A DNA stretch of 64,000 nt from an uncultured Sphingomonadaceae bacterium (GTDB lineage Bacteria; Pseudomonadota; Alphaproteobacteria; Sphingomonadales; Sphingomonadaceae), in the NCBI GenBank assembly GCA_947493325.1, contig CANLQI010000001.1:1813375-1877374 (forward strand), in the 5' to 3' direction. Below the pieces are notes generated by a model that was given only the letters and a program-made list of their open reading frames with translations, did no database searches and was not told the DNA's origin. The position numbers and the translations under genes are program-made. Each line of letters opens with the position of its first letter. The first letter of the stretch is position 1. Shown in pieces: positions 54,080-62,872 of this stretch.

Positions 54080-55587
54080 ACGATCAAGAGATGAACAGGG
54101 ACAGACAGTTGAAAACAGCAGCAGTAATCGGTGCCGGGTTTGGCGGACTGGCACTCGCCATACGCCTGCAGTCCGCGGGTATCCAGACAACCATCGTAGA
54201 GGGCCGCGACAAACCGGGCGGCCGCGGCTATTTCTGGGAAAAAGACGGTTTCACCTTTGATGCAGGGCCCACGGTTATTACCGATCCGCCGTGCCTGAAG
54301 GAATTATGGGAATTGTCAGGCCATGATATGGCTGATGATATCGAGCTGATGCCCGTTATGCCATTTTATCGGCTAAACTGGCCCGATGGCACCAATTTCG
54401 ATTATTCCAATGATGAAAAACAGCTGCGTGAGGAAATTACCAAGCTCAATCCCGAAGATGTCGCCGGATATGACAAATTTTTAAGCTACAGCGCGGGTGT
54501 GCATGATGAAGGCTATGTGAAACTCGGCACCAAGGCTTTCCTTGATTTCAAAACCATGATCAAGGCCGCACCTGCTCTTGCCAAATATCAGGCATGGCGC
54601 TCCGTCTACTCGATGGTTTCCTCCTACGTAAAGTCGGAAAAACTGCGTGAGGCGCTGTCATTCCACACCCTGCTGGTCGGTGGCAGTCCGATGAAAACCA
54701 GCGCCATCTATGCGCTGATCCACAAGCTGGAAAAAGATGGCGGGGTATGGTTTGCCAAGGGCGGCACGAACCGTCTGGTCGCGGCAATGGTGACGCATTT
54801 CGAACGCATCGGCGGCAAGGTCCGCCTGTCTGATCCGGTGACCGGTATCCAGACACTGGGTGATAAAATTACTGGCCTCACCACCAAAAGCGGGTGGACA
54901 CAGGAATTTGATGCGGTCGCCTCAAACGCCGATATAGTCCATAGTTACCGCGATTTGCTGAGCGGTACAGTGCGCGGCGCGCAGGCGGCCAAATCGCTCA
55001 CCAAGAAGAAATATTCACCGTCACTGTTTGTCGTCCACTTCGGCGTCAAGGGTACATGGCCGGGCATTCCGCACCATATGATCCTGTTCGGTCCGCGCTA
55101 TAAAGGGTTGTTGGAGGATATTTACGAACATGGCGTGTTGCCGGAGGATTTCTCGCTCTACCTGCACCATCCCACGGTGACCGACCCCGATATGGCGCCC
55201 GAAGGCCATAGCACATTTTATGCGCTTGCACCGGTGGCGCATCAGGGCAAACTGCCAATCGACTGGGATAAAATGGGGCCTGTGCTCGAAAAACGCATAT
55301 TGGACGAAATCGGCAGGCGGCTTATTCCCGATATCCATGACCGTATCGTCACCAAATTTCATTACACGCCCAAGGATTTCGGGCAGGATTTAAACGCCCA
55401 TCTCGGCAGCGCTTTCAGCCTGGAGCCGACATTGCAACAAAGCGCTTATTTCCGCACGCACAACCGCGATGATGTGATCCCCAACCTGTATTTTGTAGGC
55501 GCAGGCACGCATCCCGGTGCCGGGATACCGGGTGTTGTTGGCAGCGCAAAAGCGACCGCGCAATTGATGCTGGAGGATATGCTTTGA
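54076..55587 (+). CDS. crtI: phytoene desaturase
   Basis: The 503-residue FAD enzyme converts phytoene to lycopene by four desaturations. It starts with AAVIGAGFGGLALAIRLQ and KPGGRGYFWEKDGFTFDAGP; the family C-terminal signature reads NLYFVGAGTHPGAGIPGVVG near residue 475. Length is standard. It is translationally coupled to crtY upstream and the LOG gene downstream. Confidence 0.96.
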   Translation: MNDQEMNRDRQLKTAAVIGAGFGGLALAIRLQSAGIQTTIVEGRDKPGGRGYFWEKDGFTFDAGPTVITDPPCLKELWELSGHDMADDIELMPVMPFYRLNWPDGTNFDYSNDEKQLREEITKLNPEDVAGYDKFLSYSAGVHDEGYVKLGTKAFLDFKTMIKAAPALAKYQAWRSVYSMVSSYVKSEKLREALSFHTLLVGGSPMKTSAIYALIHKLEKDGGVWFAKGGTNRLVAAMVTHFERIGGKVRLSDPVTGIQTLGDKITGLTTKSGWTQEFDAVASNADIVHSYRDLLSGTVRGAQAAKSLTKKKYSPSLFVVHFGVKGTWPGIPHHMILFGPRYKGLLEDIYEHGVLPEDFSLYLHHPTVTDPDMAPEGHSTFYALAPVAHQGKLPIDWDKMGPVLEKRILDEIGRRLIPDIHDRIVTKFHYTPKDFGQDLNAHLGSAFSLEPTLQQSAYFRTHNRDDVIPNLYFVGAGTHPGAGIPGVVGSAKATAQLMLEDML

Positions 55588-56168
55588 TGAAAAGAATTGC
55601 GGTTTATTGCGGATCGGCAACGCCCGAGGATACCACATATATCGAAGCCGCGATGGCGGTGGGCGAAGGCCTTGCCAAACGTGGCATAGGCGTGGTGTAC
55701 GGCGGCGGACGGCTCGGCCTAATGGGTGCAGTCGCGGATAGCGCGCTGAAAGCAGGCGGCGAAGTCATAGGCGTGATACCAGAGGCGCTGCGCGGCGCGG
55801 AAGTCGCGCATCTCGGCTGCACGAAGCTGCACGTGGTCGATAATATGCATCAGCGTAAGGCGATGTTTACGGACCTGTCCGATGGTTTTATCAACCTGCC
55901 CGGCGGGGTCGGCACTATGGATGAGCTGTGGGAAGCGATCAGCTGGTCACAGCTTGGCTATCACCAAAAACCCGTCGGGATATTGAATGTGGGCGGCTAT
56001 TACGATCATCTGATCCGTTTTAACAAACATATGGCCGAGGTTGGTTTTGTGCGGCCGCAGCACAGGAATATCATGTTGGTCGATGACAGTCTGGACGGGT
56101 TGCTGGCACAGATGGAAAGCTATAAGCCGCATAAGACGATCTTTGCGATGAAAGCGGATGATCTGTGA
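55587..56168 (+). CDS. LOG family protein (cytokinin-type phosphoribohydrolase)
   Basis: The 193-residue Rossmann protein has VYCGSA at the start, GVVYGGGRLGLMGAVAD near 37 and the hallmark LPGGVGTMDELWEAISW near 105. LOG enzymes release free nucleobases from nucleoside 5'-monophosphates; bacterial roles vary. Its ATG shares one base with the crtI stop (TGATG), with GGAGGA upstream, so it is co-translated within the carotenoid operon. Confidence 0.92.
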   Translation: MKRIAVYCGSATPEDTTYIEAAMAVGEGLAKRGIGVVYGGGRLGLMGAVADSALKAGGEVIGVIPEALRGAEVAHLGCTKLHVVDNMHQRKAMFTDLSDGFINLPGGVGTMDELWEAISWSQLGYHQKPVGILNVGGYYDHLIRFNKHMAEVGFVRPQHRNIMLVDDSLDGLLAQMESYKPHKTIFAMKADDL

Positions 56169-56186
56169 GGGTTGTAGGATTGACAT

Positions 56187-56322
56187 TCTTAAGCCCCTCT
56201 CCTGCAGGGGAGGGGTTTGGGGTGGGGGCTGTCAATCACAAACAGCGCTCAACATCGCTACATGAACTCGGCTGCAATCCGCCACCACCCGTTTCCCCTC
56301 TTCTAAAGAAGAGGGGCTTTTC
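56187..56322. repeat. two-hairpin repeat element between LOG gene and crtB
   Basis: It starts taagcccctctcctgcaggg and ends aaagaagaggggctttt. The termini are inverted copies and each is itself a hairpin (cccctcctgcagggg type; cccctcttctaaagaagagg). It is like a REP/BIME element of a second family. Its right hairpin contains the GAGGGG that precedes the crtB start. Confidence 0.8.
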
Positions 56323-56325
56323 AAA

Positions 56326-57246
56326 GTGACGCGGGCGGACATAGTTACCCATGCGCGGGAAAGTATAGCCAAGGGTTCCAAATCCTTCGCGCTTGCTTCC
56401 AAACTGTTTGCTCCCAGGACACGCGAGCATGCGTGGTTGCTGTATGCATGGTGCCGCCGCTGCGATGATCTGGCTGACGGGCAGGATATGGGGCACGGCA
56501 TGTCGCAGGTGGCGGATCCGGAAGCGCGGCTCGCCGAAATAAAACGCGAGACGCAGCGCGCGCTTTCCGGCGAGCCATGCCAGGATCCGGCGTTCACTGC
56601 TCTCGGCATGGTCGCAAGCGAATGCGCCCTGCCCCATGCCTATATCGATGATGTTATCGAAGGTTTTGCGCTGGATGCCCGCGACTGGCGGCCGCGCACA
56701 GAAAATGACCTTTATCAATATTGCTATCATGTCGCTGGCGCTGTCGGGCGTTTGATGGCTATCATCATGGGCGTTGCGCCGGACGATACAGTTACACTCG
56801 ACCGTGCCACCGATCTGGGATTGGCGTTTCAGCTCGCCAATATTTCCCGTGATCTGGAGGAAGATGATGCCGCAGGCCGCTGTTACCTGCCCGAAGAATG
56901 GCTTGCCGAAATGGACATTCCGCCCGGCCAGCATATGAAACCGCCGTTTCGCGACCGGCTCGTGATACTGGCGCACAGGCTATGCGATGGTGCGGAGCTG
57001 TACGAAGCCTCGGCGCGCGTGGGGGCCGCGCGCCTGCCGTTCCGCTCACGCTGGGCAGTACTGGCCGCGGCGGGCATATATGGCGATATTGCCCGCGAGG
57101 TGCGCGCCCGCGGCGCGCACGCCTGGGACCACCGTATTTTCACCAGCAAAGCATCAAAAGCGGCATGGGTCGCGCGGGCCTTGACGCAGGCACTGCGCCC
57201 TGCCCCGCCGATATCACGCGAGATGTTATGGACATTGCATAGCTGA
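56326..57246 (+). CDS. crtB: phytoene synthase
   Basis: The 306-residue prenyl synthase joins two GGPP to form phytoene. The first Asp-rich motif is in AWCRRCDDLADGQD near residue 44, and the second in QLANISRDLEEDDAAGRCYLP near 170, split here at NISRD. The start must be GTG 56326; no ATG is near. The only ribosome site (GAGGGG) lies inside the repeat element upstream. Confidence 0.94.
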   Translation: MTRADIVTHARESIAKGSKSFALASKLFAPRTREHAWLLYAWCRRCDDLADGQDMGHGMSQVADPEARLAEIKRETQRALSGEPCQDPAFTALGMVASECALPHAYIDDVIEGFALDARDWRPRTENDLYQYCYHVAGAVGRLMAIIMGVAPDDTVTLDRATDLGLAFQLANISRDLEEDDAAGRCYLPEEWLAEMDIPPGQHMKPPFRDRLVILAHRLCDGAELYEASARVGAARLPFRSRWAVLAAAGIYGDIAREVRARGAHAWDHRIFTSKASKAAWVARALTQALRPAPPISREMLWTLHS

Positions 57247-57350
57247 TAACCGGGCACAGCGGATAAGCCGTACAGGCCGCCCGGGCAGCACTTGTCCGTT
57301 TCACCGTGCCTTCCTAACTTACATCGTGCGGAGACGAAAAAGGACATGAT

Positions 57351-57884
57351 ATGAGCGAAGAACAGGCAATCCTTGCAGGCGGCTGTTTCTGGTGTACCGA
57401 AGCGGTTTTCAATGACGTGATCGGCGTCAGTAAAGTCGAAAGCGGCTATATTGGCGGGGAAACCAAAAACCCGACTTACAAGCAGATATGCGGCGGTAAT
57501 ACAGGCCATGCCGAAGCTATCCGCGTCACATATGACAGCAGCGCAGTCAGTTACGGCGACCTGCTCGACATATTTTTCGCCACGCATGATCCAACCCAGT
57601 TGAACCGGCAGGGTAACGATGTTGGCACACAGTACCGCTCTGCCATTTTCCCGTTAAATGAGCCGCAGGAAACCGAGGCAAGAGCCGCGATCAAGCGCGC
57701 CGCCCCCGACTGGCCCGCCCCCATTGTCACCACTATCGAACATGCCGGCAATTGGTATGATGCAGAAGATTATCATCAGGAATATTGGGAAGGCGAAGGT
57801 CAGCGCAATCCATATTGCCTTGCCATTATCCCGCCAAAGCTGCAAAAACTGCGCAAGAGTTTTGCGAATAAAGTGAAATCCTGA
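57351..57884 (+). CDS. msrA: peptide-methionine (S)-S-oxide reductase
   Basis: The 177-residue enzyme repairs oxidised methionine. The active site GGCFWC has Cys12 as nucleophile, and the family blocks [47 protein letters not shown] broken as usual, and DYHQEYW follow. It is 104 bases after crtB and 16 bases before galU on the same strand. Confidence 0.96.
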   Translation: MSEEQAILAGGCFWCTEAVFNDVIGVSKVESGYIGGETKNPTYKQICGGNTGHAEAIRVTYDSSAVSYGDLLDIFFATHDPTQLNRQGNDVGTQYRSAIFPLNEPQETEARAAIKRAAPDWPAPIVTTIEHAGNWYDAEDYHQEYWEGEGQRNPYCLAIIPPKLQKLRKSFANKVKS

Positions 57885-57900
57885 ACGGAGATACGCCCAT

Positions 57901-58767
57901 ATGAAGCCGATCCGCACCGCCGTTTTTCCCGTTGCGGGCCTTGGCACGCGCTTTCTGCCCGCCACCAAAGTGGTGCCGAAGGAAATGCTGCCTATCGTTG
58001 ACAAACCGCTCATCCAATATGCGGTCGACGAGGCGATTGAGGCAGGCATCGAGCATATGGTGTTTGTCACCGGACGCGGGAAGGACATTATCGAGGATCA
58101 TTTCGATATTGCCTATGAGCTGCAGGACACGATGAAGGCGCGAGGCAAGGATTTAAGCATATTGCACGATACGCGGCTGAAGCCCGGCAAATCCTCTTTT
58201 ACCCGGCAACAGGAGCCGCTCGGGCTAGGCCATGCCATCTGGTGCGCGCGCGATATCGTGGGCGATGACCCGTTTGCGATATTGCTGCCCGACGAATTTA
58301 TGCACGGCAGCCCGGGCTGTATGAAGCAGATGGTGGACGCCTATGAAAAACTTGGCGGCAATCTGGTTTGCGCGCTTGAAATTCCGATGGAAAAAACATC
58401 CAGCTATGGCGTGATTGATCCCGGCAAGCGCGATGGCGTGATTACCGAAGTCAAAGGTCTTGTCGAAAAACCCGCGCCCGGTACTGCGCCATCCAACCTG
58501 ATCCTGCCGGGCCGTTATATCCTGCAGCCTGAGGTTATGAAAATCCTGGAAACACAGGAAGCAGGTGCAGGCGGGGAGATACAGCTCACCGACGCGATGG
58601 CGCAGATGATTGGCAGACAAGCTTTTCACGGCGTAACATTTGAGGGCCGCCGTTTCGACTGCGGGTCCAAAGCCGGGTATCTGGAGGCCAATCTCGCACT
58701 GGCACTGGACCGCGAAGATATGCGCGACCGCGTACGTGACATGGCCGTGAGTCTGCTTAACGAATAA
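57901..58767 (+). CDS. galU: UTP-glucose-1-phosphate uridylyltransferase
   Basis: The 288-residue enzyme makes UDP-glucose for polysaccharides and glycolipids. Motifs: GLGTRFLPATKVVPKEMLPI at residues 15-34, DKPLIQYAVDEAIEAG, GLGHAIWCARDIVGDDPFAI near 108 with the LLPDE metal site, and EKPAPGTAPSNL near 195. Length is typical. Confidence 0.96.
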   Translation: MKPIRTAVFPVAGLGTRFLPATKVVPKEMLPIVDKPLIQYAVDEAIEAGIEHMVFVTGRGKDIIEDHFDIAYELQDTMKARGKDLSILHDTRLKPGKSSFTRQQEPLGLGHAIWCARDIVGDDPFAILLPDEFMHGSPGCMKQMVDAYEKLGGNLVCALEIPMEKTSSYGVIDPGKRDGVITEVKGLVEKPAPGTAPSNLILPGRYILQPEVMKILETQEAGAGGEIQLTDAMAQMIGRQAFHGVTFEGRRFDCGSKAGYLEANLALALDREDMRDRVRDMAVSLLNE

Positions 58768-58811
58768 TGTCGTTAAACTGATGTTCAGCAGGGGGCTGTA
58801 GGAGATAGCAG

Positions 58812-59102
58812 ATGATTAAAAAAGCTCATTTCGGCGCGGTACTGACCGCCGCACTGCTCACGAGCGGCTGTGTCTCCAGCATTGTGACGGCACCATTTAA
58901 AGTCGCCGGAACGGTTGTGGAAACTGCCGTTGATGCCGCCACGCAAACACAGCAAGAAGCCGACGAAGACCGCGGCAAACGGCTGCGTATGGCCGAAAAA
59001 AATGAGAAAAAATGGCGCAAGAAATGTAAAAAAGATCCCGGGCATAAGGATTGCGAAGCCCTTGCTGATCTTGACCTTGAGCGCGCCAAACTGCCTGAAT
59101 AA
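58812..59102 (+). CDS. small lipoprotein, Lys/Glu-rich
   Basis: The 96-residue product has a lipobox (LLTSGC) after a short signal, then VSSIVTAPFKVAGTVVETAV and a strongly charged helix with repeated Lys (KKWRKKCKKDPGHKDCEA) including two cysteines. Similar short lipoproteins (DUF6726-like) are common in sphingomonads; no role is known. It ends before a terminator shared with aqpZ. Confidence 0.75.
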   Translation: MIKKAHFGAVLTAALLTSGCVSSIVTAPFKVAGTVVETAVDAATQTQQEADEDRGKRLRMAEKNEKKWRKKCKKDPGHKDCEALADLDLERAKLPE

Positions 59103-59147
59103 TTCAGCCAGTTACCCAGCGATATAATAACACGATATAATAGCAAA

Positions 59148-59176
59148 GGCCGGAATCATCTCTGATCCCGGCCTCT
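59148..59176. terminator. bidirectional-type hairpin terminator
   Basis: GGCCGGAATCA and TGATCCCGGCC pair over 11 positions (one G-T) around loop tctc, then tctgtctat. It lies between the convergent small lipoprotein and aqpZ genes. The downstream T content is weak on both sides. Confidence 0.65.
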
Positions 59177-59229
59177 GTCTATCTGCTTCGACCGTTCCGT
59201 TCAGCCGCAAACAGTTTTATGAAATTCTC

Positions 59230-59955
59230 TTATTCAGGCAGATTATCGCCTTCAATATTGGGCTTAGCGCTCTTGTCTTCGCCCAGGAATTTATAAAATA
59301 ATCCGCCAATTATGCCGCCCGCAATGGGCGCCAGCCAGAACATCCAGAGCTGCGACAGATAGATACCACCTTCAAATAGAGCCGGCCCCGTGCTGCGCGC
59401 AGGATTGACGGATGTATTGGTGACCGGAATGCTGATCAGATGGATGAGCGTAAGGCCCAAACCAATGGCAATCGGCGCGAACCCCGCCGGTGCGCGGCCA
59501 TCGGTCGATCCCATGATGATGACCAGAAAGAAAAAGGTGAGCAGCACTTCAATCATCAGGCCTGACTGGATATTAAATCCGCCCGGCGATGCTTCCCCCA
59601 TGCCATTGGACGCCAGCCCACCGACTTCGCCCGCGCCCGATGCAATCACATAAAGCGCGCCCGCCGCCAGAACCGCGCCCATAACCTGCGCAATCACATA
59701 AGCCGGAATGTCTTTCGCATCGAAACGTCCGCCTGCCCACAGGCCAAATGTCACCGCCGGATTGAGATGGCAGCCGGAAATATGACCGATGCTATATGCC
59801 ATCGTGAGAACCGTCAGGCCAAATGCCAGCGACACACCCACAAAACCGATACCAAGCTCTGGAAAGGCAGCGGCCAGTACTGCACTGCCGCAACCACCGA
59901 AAACCAGCCAGAATGTGCCGAATAGTTCGGCCAGACTACGTTGCATGATAGACAT
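59230..59955 (-). CDS. aqpZ: aquaporin Z
   Basis: The 241-residue six-helix channel has both NPA boxes, [14 protein letters not shown] near residue 63 and [12 protein letters not shown] near 190. Small residues at the selectivity filter region and the ISGCHLNPA context fit a water-selective AqpZ rather than a glycerol facilitator. ATG 59955 has GGAGGA upstream. Confidence 0.94.
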   Translation of the reverse strand: MSIMQRSLAELFGTFWLVFGGCGSAVLAAAFPELGIGFVGVSLAFGLTVLTMAYSIGHISGCHLNPAVTFGLWAGGRFDAKDIPAYVIAQVMGAVLAAGALYVIASGAGEVGGLASNGMGEASPGGFNIQSGLMIEVLLTFFFLVIIMGSTDGRAPAGFAPIAIGLGLTLIHLISIPVTNTSVNPARSTGPALFEGGIYLSQLWMFWLAPIAGGIIGGLFYKFLGEDKSAKPNIEGDNLPE

Positions 59956-60056
59956 AATTTTTCCTCCCTGTTTATACTGCCGCTGCGATAGCAATTTTCA
60001 CTGCTCACCGCTGTAAATAGATGTCAAATTATATGAAATGCATTGCGTATAATTAC

Positions 60057-61016
60057 TTAGGCGGCTGCCCGGCGCAAACGATCGTTGATAGCGCGGCCCA
60101 AGCCGGTATCCGGCACAGGCACCACGGCGATAGATGATTTTTCGCTGGCATCCGCAATATGCAATGCCGCATAGAGCCGCGATGCAGCTTCCGCCAATTG
60201 GCCGACTGCAGACAGGTTGAAATCACCCTCGCGGGCGCCAAAGCCGATAAGAAACTCATCCGCCTCTGCAGCCAAAGCATTCAGCCGTATTGGTTTTGAA
60301 GGCGCATAATGGCTTGTGAGCTGGCCCGGTGCCTCCACTTTATCGCCCGCAAGCTGCGCAGGCTGTGCACCGGAAAACTCCTTGATTTGCGCTGCTGTTA
60401 TGGGGCCCGGGCGCAAGACCTGCCATATGTCATTTTCACGCACGGCTATGATAGTGGATTCCAGGCCCGCCTCACAGGCGCCACCGTCCAGAATAAGCGG
60501 AACACGCGCGCCAAGACTGTCTGCCACATGACGCGCGGTTGTCGGGCTGATCGCGCCGCTGCGATTGGCAGAGGGCGCGGCCAGCGGCAGTCCGCTTTCC
60601 TGCAACACCGCCTGCATGACCGGATGGGCAGGTACACGGATGGCAATGGTGGGCAGACCTGCCGTCACTGCCGCCGCGATTCGCGCATTTTTTTTGAGCG
60701 GCAAAACCAGCGTCAGCGGTCCGGGCCAAAATTCCTGTGCAAGCGCACTAGCCAGCGGTGAAAAACTGGCAATATCGCGCGCCATTTCCAAATTCGCGGC
60801 ATGCACAATGAGCGGATTGAAACCGGGCCGGCCCTTGGCTGCATAAATGGACGCTACGGCATCCGTGCTACCCGCATCGGCAGCGAGGCCATAGACTGTC
60901 TCGGTGGGCAATGCGACAAGCCTGCCGCGCTGTAATATCTGTACGGCTTTTGCCAATGCAGCTTCGTCTACATCGCGGATATTTGGCGCATCATAAGGGT
61001 TTGAACCTGTCATCAT
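60057..61016 (-). CDS. tsaC: threonylcarbamoyl-AMP synthase (Sua5/YrdC)
   Basis: The 319-residue enzyme makes threonylcarbamoyl-AMP for the t6A37 tRNA modification. The YrdC domain (about 15-205) has LPTETVYGLAADA, KGRPGFNPLIVH, FWPGPLTLVLP and SANRSGAISPTTA; a C-terminal Sua5 domain (about 240-319) follows, giving the long Sua5-type form. It is divergent from the acyl-CoA dehydrogenase gene. Confidence 0.93.
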   Translation of the reverse strand: MMTGSNPYDAPNIRDVDEAALAKAVQILQRGRLVALPTETVYGLAADAGSTDAVASIYAAKGRPGFNPLIVHAANLEMARDIASFSPLASALAQEFWPGPLTLVLPLKKNARIAAAVTAGLPTIAIRVPAHPVMQAVLQESGLPLAAPSANRSGAISPTTARHVADSLGARVPLILDGGACEAGLESTIIAVRENDIWQVLRPGPITAAQIKEFSGAQPAQLAGDKVEAPGQLTSHYAPSKPIRLNALAAEADEFLIGFGAREGDFNLSAVGQLAEAASRLYAALHIADASEKSSIAVVPVPDTGLGRAINDRLRRAAA

Positions 61017-61083
61017 AAACGCGCTATAGAGGCTTTGACCAATACGCGCAAAACATCAATGACAGAAGCGGATCAGGATATTT

Positions 61084-62838
61084 ATGAATTACACGCCCCC
61101 CGTAAAAGAACAGCTTTTCGTTCTTAAGCATATTGCTGAAATTGATACGCTGACACAGTATGACCGCTTCGTCCACAGCACGCCTGACGTGGTGGAAGTG
61201 ATTACCGAAGGGCTGGGCCAGTTTGCGGCGCAGGAATATGCGCCGCTGAACCGCGACGGCGATACGATTGGGGCCAAATGGGACGATGGCACAGTCACTA
61301 TGCCACCGGGTTTTCGTGAGGCGTATCAGGCGTTTGTCGACACCGGTTTTGGCGCGATCGATGGCCCCGAAGAATTTGGCGGGCAGGATCTACCATTTAC
61401 GCTGGCCGCTGTGGCGCTGGAGGATCTGGGCAGCGCGAATATGGGATTTTCGCTCGTCAATATGCTGACCCCCGGTTCGATTGAATCGCTGATCGCCCAT
61501 GGATCACAGCAGCAGAAGGAGAAATGGCTGCCCAAACTGCTGACCGGAGAATGGACCGGCACCATGAACCTGACCGAGCCACAGGCGGGCAGTGATGTCG
61601 GCGCATTGCGCACCACGGCCACACCCATCACCGACGGCCCCGATGCGGGCAAATATAAAATCAAGGGGACCAAGATATACATCACTTTCGGCGAGCATGA
61701 CCTGACCGAAAATATTATCCATCTGGTGCTCGCCCGTACCCCCAGCGCGCCCGAAGGTACGCGCGGCATATCGTTATTCATCGTGCCCAAAAAACGCGTG
61801 GATGCGGATGGGAATATCAATGATGCAAACGATGTCCGCTGCGTTTCCATCGAACATAAGCTCGGTATTCATGCTTCGCCAACATGTGTGCTGTCCTTTG
61901 GTGATAATGATGATTGTGTGGGCGAGATGGTGGGGCAGGAATTTGGCGGCATGCGCGCGATGTTCACAATGATGAACAATGCGCGGTTGAATGTCGGCAG
62001 CCAGGGCGTGCAGATCGGCGAACGCGCCACGCAGCAGGCCATGTCCTATGCACGTGAACGTATCCAGTCCGCCAAGGCAGGCAGCGAAAGCCGTGACAGT
62101 GTCGCGATTATCGAGCATGCCGACGTGCGCCGCATGCTGCTGCGCATGAAGGCAGGGACCGAGGCGGCGCGCGCGCTGCTTTATTATGCATGTTCGATGG
62201 TCGACCGCAAAAACTGCGGCGATGAAGCGGCCAAGGCTCGGCTTGAGCTACTCACCCCACTGGTCAAGGCATATGGCACCGACATAGGCTGCGAAATCGC
62301 ATCATTGGGCGTGCAGGTGCATGGCGGTATGGGCTTTGTGGAAGAAACCGGCGCGGCGCAGCATTACCGCGATATTCGCATTGCACCCATTTATGAAGGC
62401 ACGAACGGTATTCAGGCCGCAGACCTTGTCGGGCGCAAATTGCCGATGGATGGCGGCAAAGTCATTGCCAGCCTGCTTAGCGATATTCGCGCCGATGCGG
62501 ACGGTGAAAGTGCATTACAGATATTACTGGGCGATGTAGAGCAAGCCGTGAACTGGATGCAAAATGATGCATCCGCCGATGACCGTATGGCGGGTAGCTA
62601 TCCTTTGCTCACGATGCTGTCAGTGCTCACATGTGGCTGGCTGATGCTGAAACAGCACCGTATAGCCAGCGCGGAACTGGCGGCGGGTGCAGGTGATGGC
62701 GCTTTCCTGAAAGCCAAGCAGGTCACGGCGCGCTATTATCTGAACCATATGGTTCCGGAAGCATCCGGCCTGAAAGCGGCCGCTGTCAATGGTGCAGGTT
62801 TGCTCTACCAGTTATCTGGCGATGAACTTTCCGGATAA
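61084..62838 (+). CDS. acyl-CoA dehydrogenase, DmdC/long-chain type
   Basis: The 584-residue flavoenzyme has the acyl-CoA dehydrogenase fold with the FAD/substrate block TMNLTEPQAGSDVGALRTTA near residue 160, the helical core QVHGGMGFVEETGAAQHYRD near 415 and PIYEGTNGIQAADLVGRKL near 438, where the Glu of YEGTNGIQ is the usual base. The start PVKEQLFVL and C-terminal extension match long enzymes such as the methylmercaptopropionyl-CoA dehydrogenase DmdC; the true substrate is not known. Confidence 0.9.
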   Translation: MNYTPPVKEQLFVLKHIAEIDTLTQYDRFVHSTPDVVEVITEGLGQFAAQEYAPLNRDGDTIGAKWDDGTVTMPPGFREAYQAFVDTGFGAIDGPEEFGGQDLPFTLAAVALEDLGSANMGFSLVNMLTPGSIESLIAHGSQQQKEKWLPKLLTGEWTGTMNLTEPQAGSDVGALRTTATPITDGPDAGKYKIKGTKIYITFGEHDLTENIIHLVLARTPSAPEGTRGISLFIVPKKRVDADGNINDANDVRCVSIEHKLGIHASPTCVLSFGDNDDCVGEMVGQEFGGMRAMFTMMNNARLNVGSQGVQIGERATQQAMSYARERIQSAKAGSESRDSVAIIEHADVRRMLLRMKAGTEAARALLYYACSMVDRKNCGDEAAKARLELLTPLVKAYGTDIGCEIASLGVQVHGGMGFVEETGAAQHYRDIRIAPIYEGTNGIQAADLVGRKLPMDGGKVIASLLSDIRADADGESALQILLGDVEQAVNWMQNDASADDRMAGSYPLLTMLSVLTCGWLMLKQHRIASAELAAGAGDGAFLKAKQVTARYYLNHMVPEASGLKAAAVNGAGLLYQLSGDELSG

Positions 62839-62872
62839 GTTCAGCCAGCGTTAGCCAAGCGAATTTCCAGAA

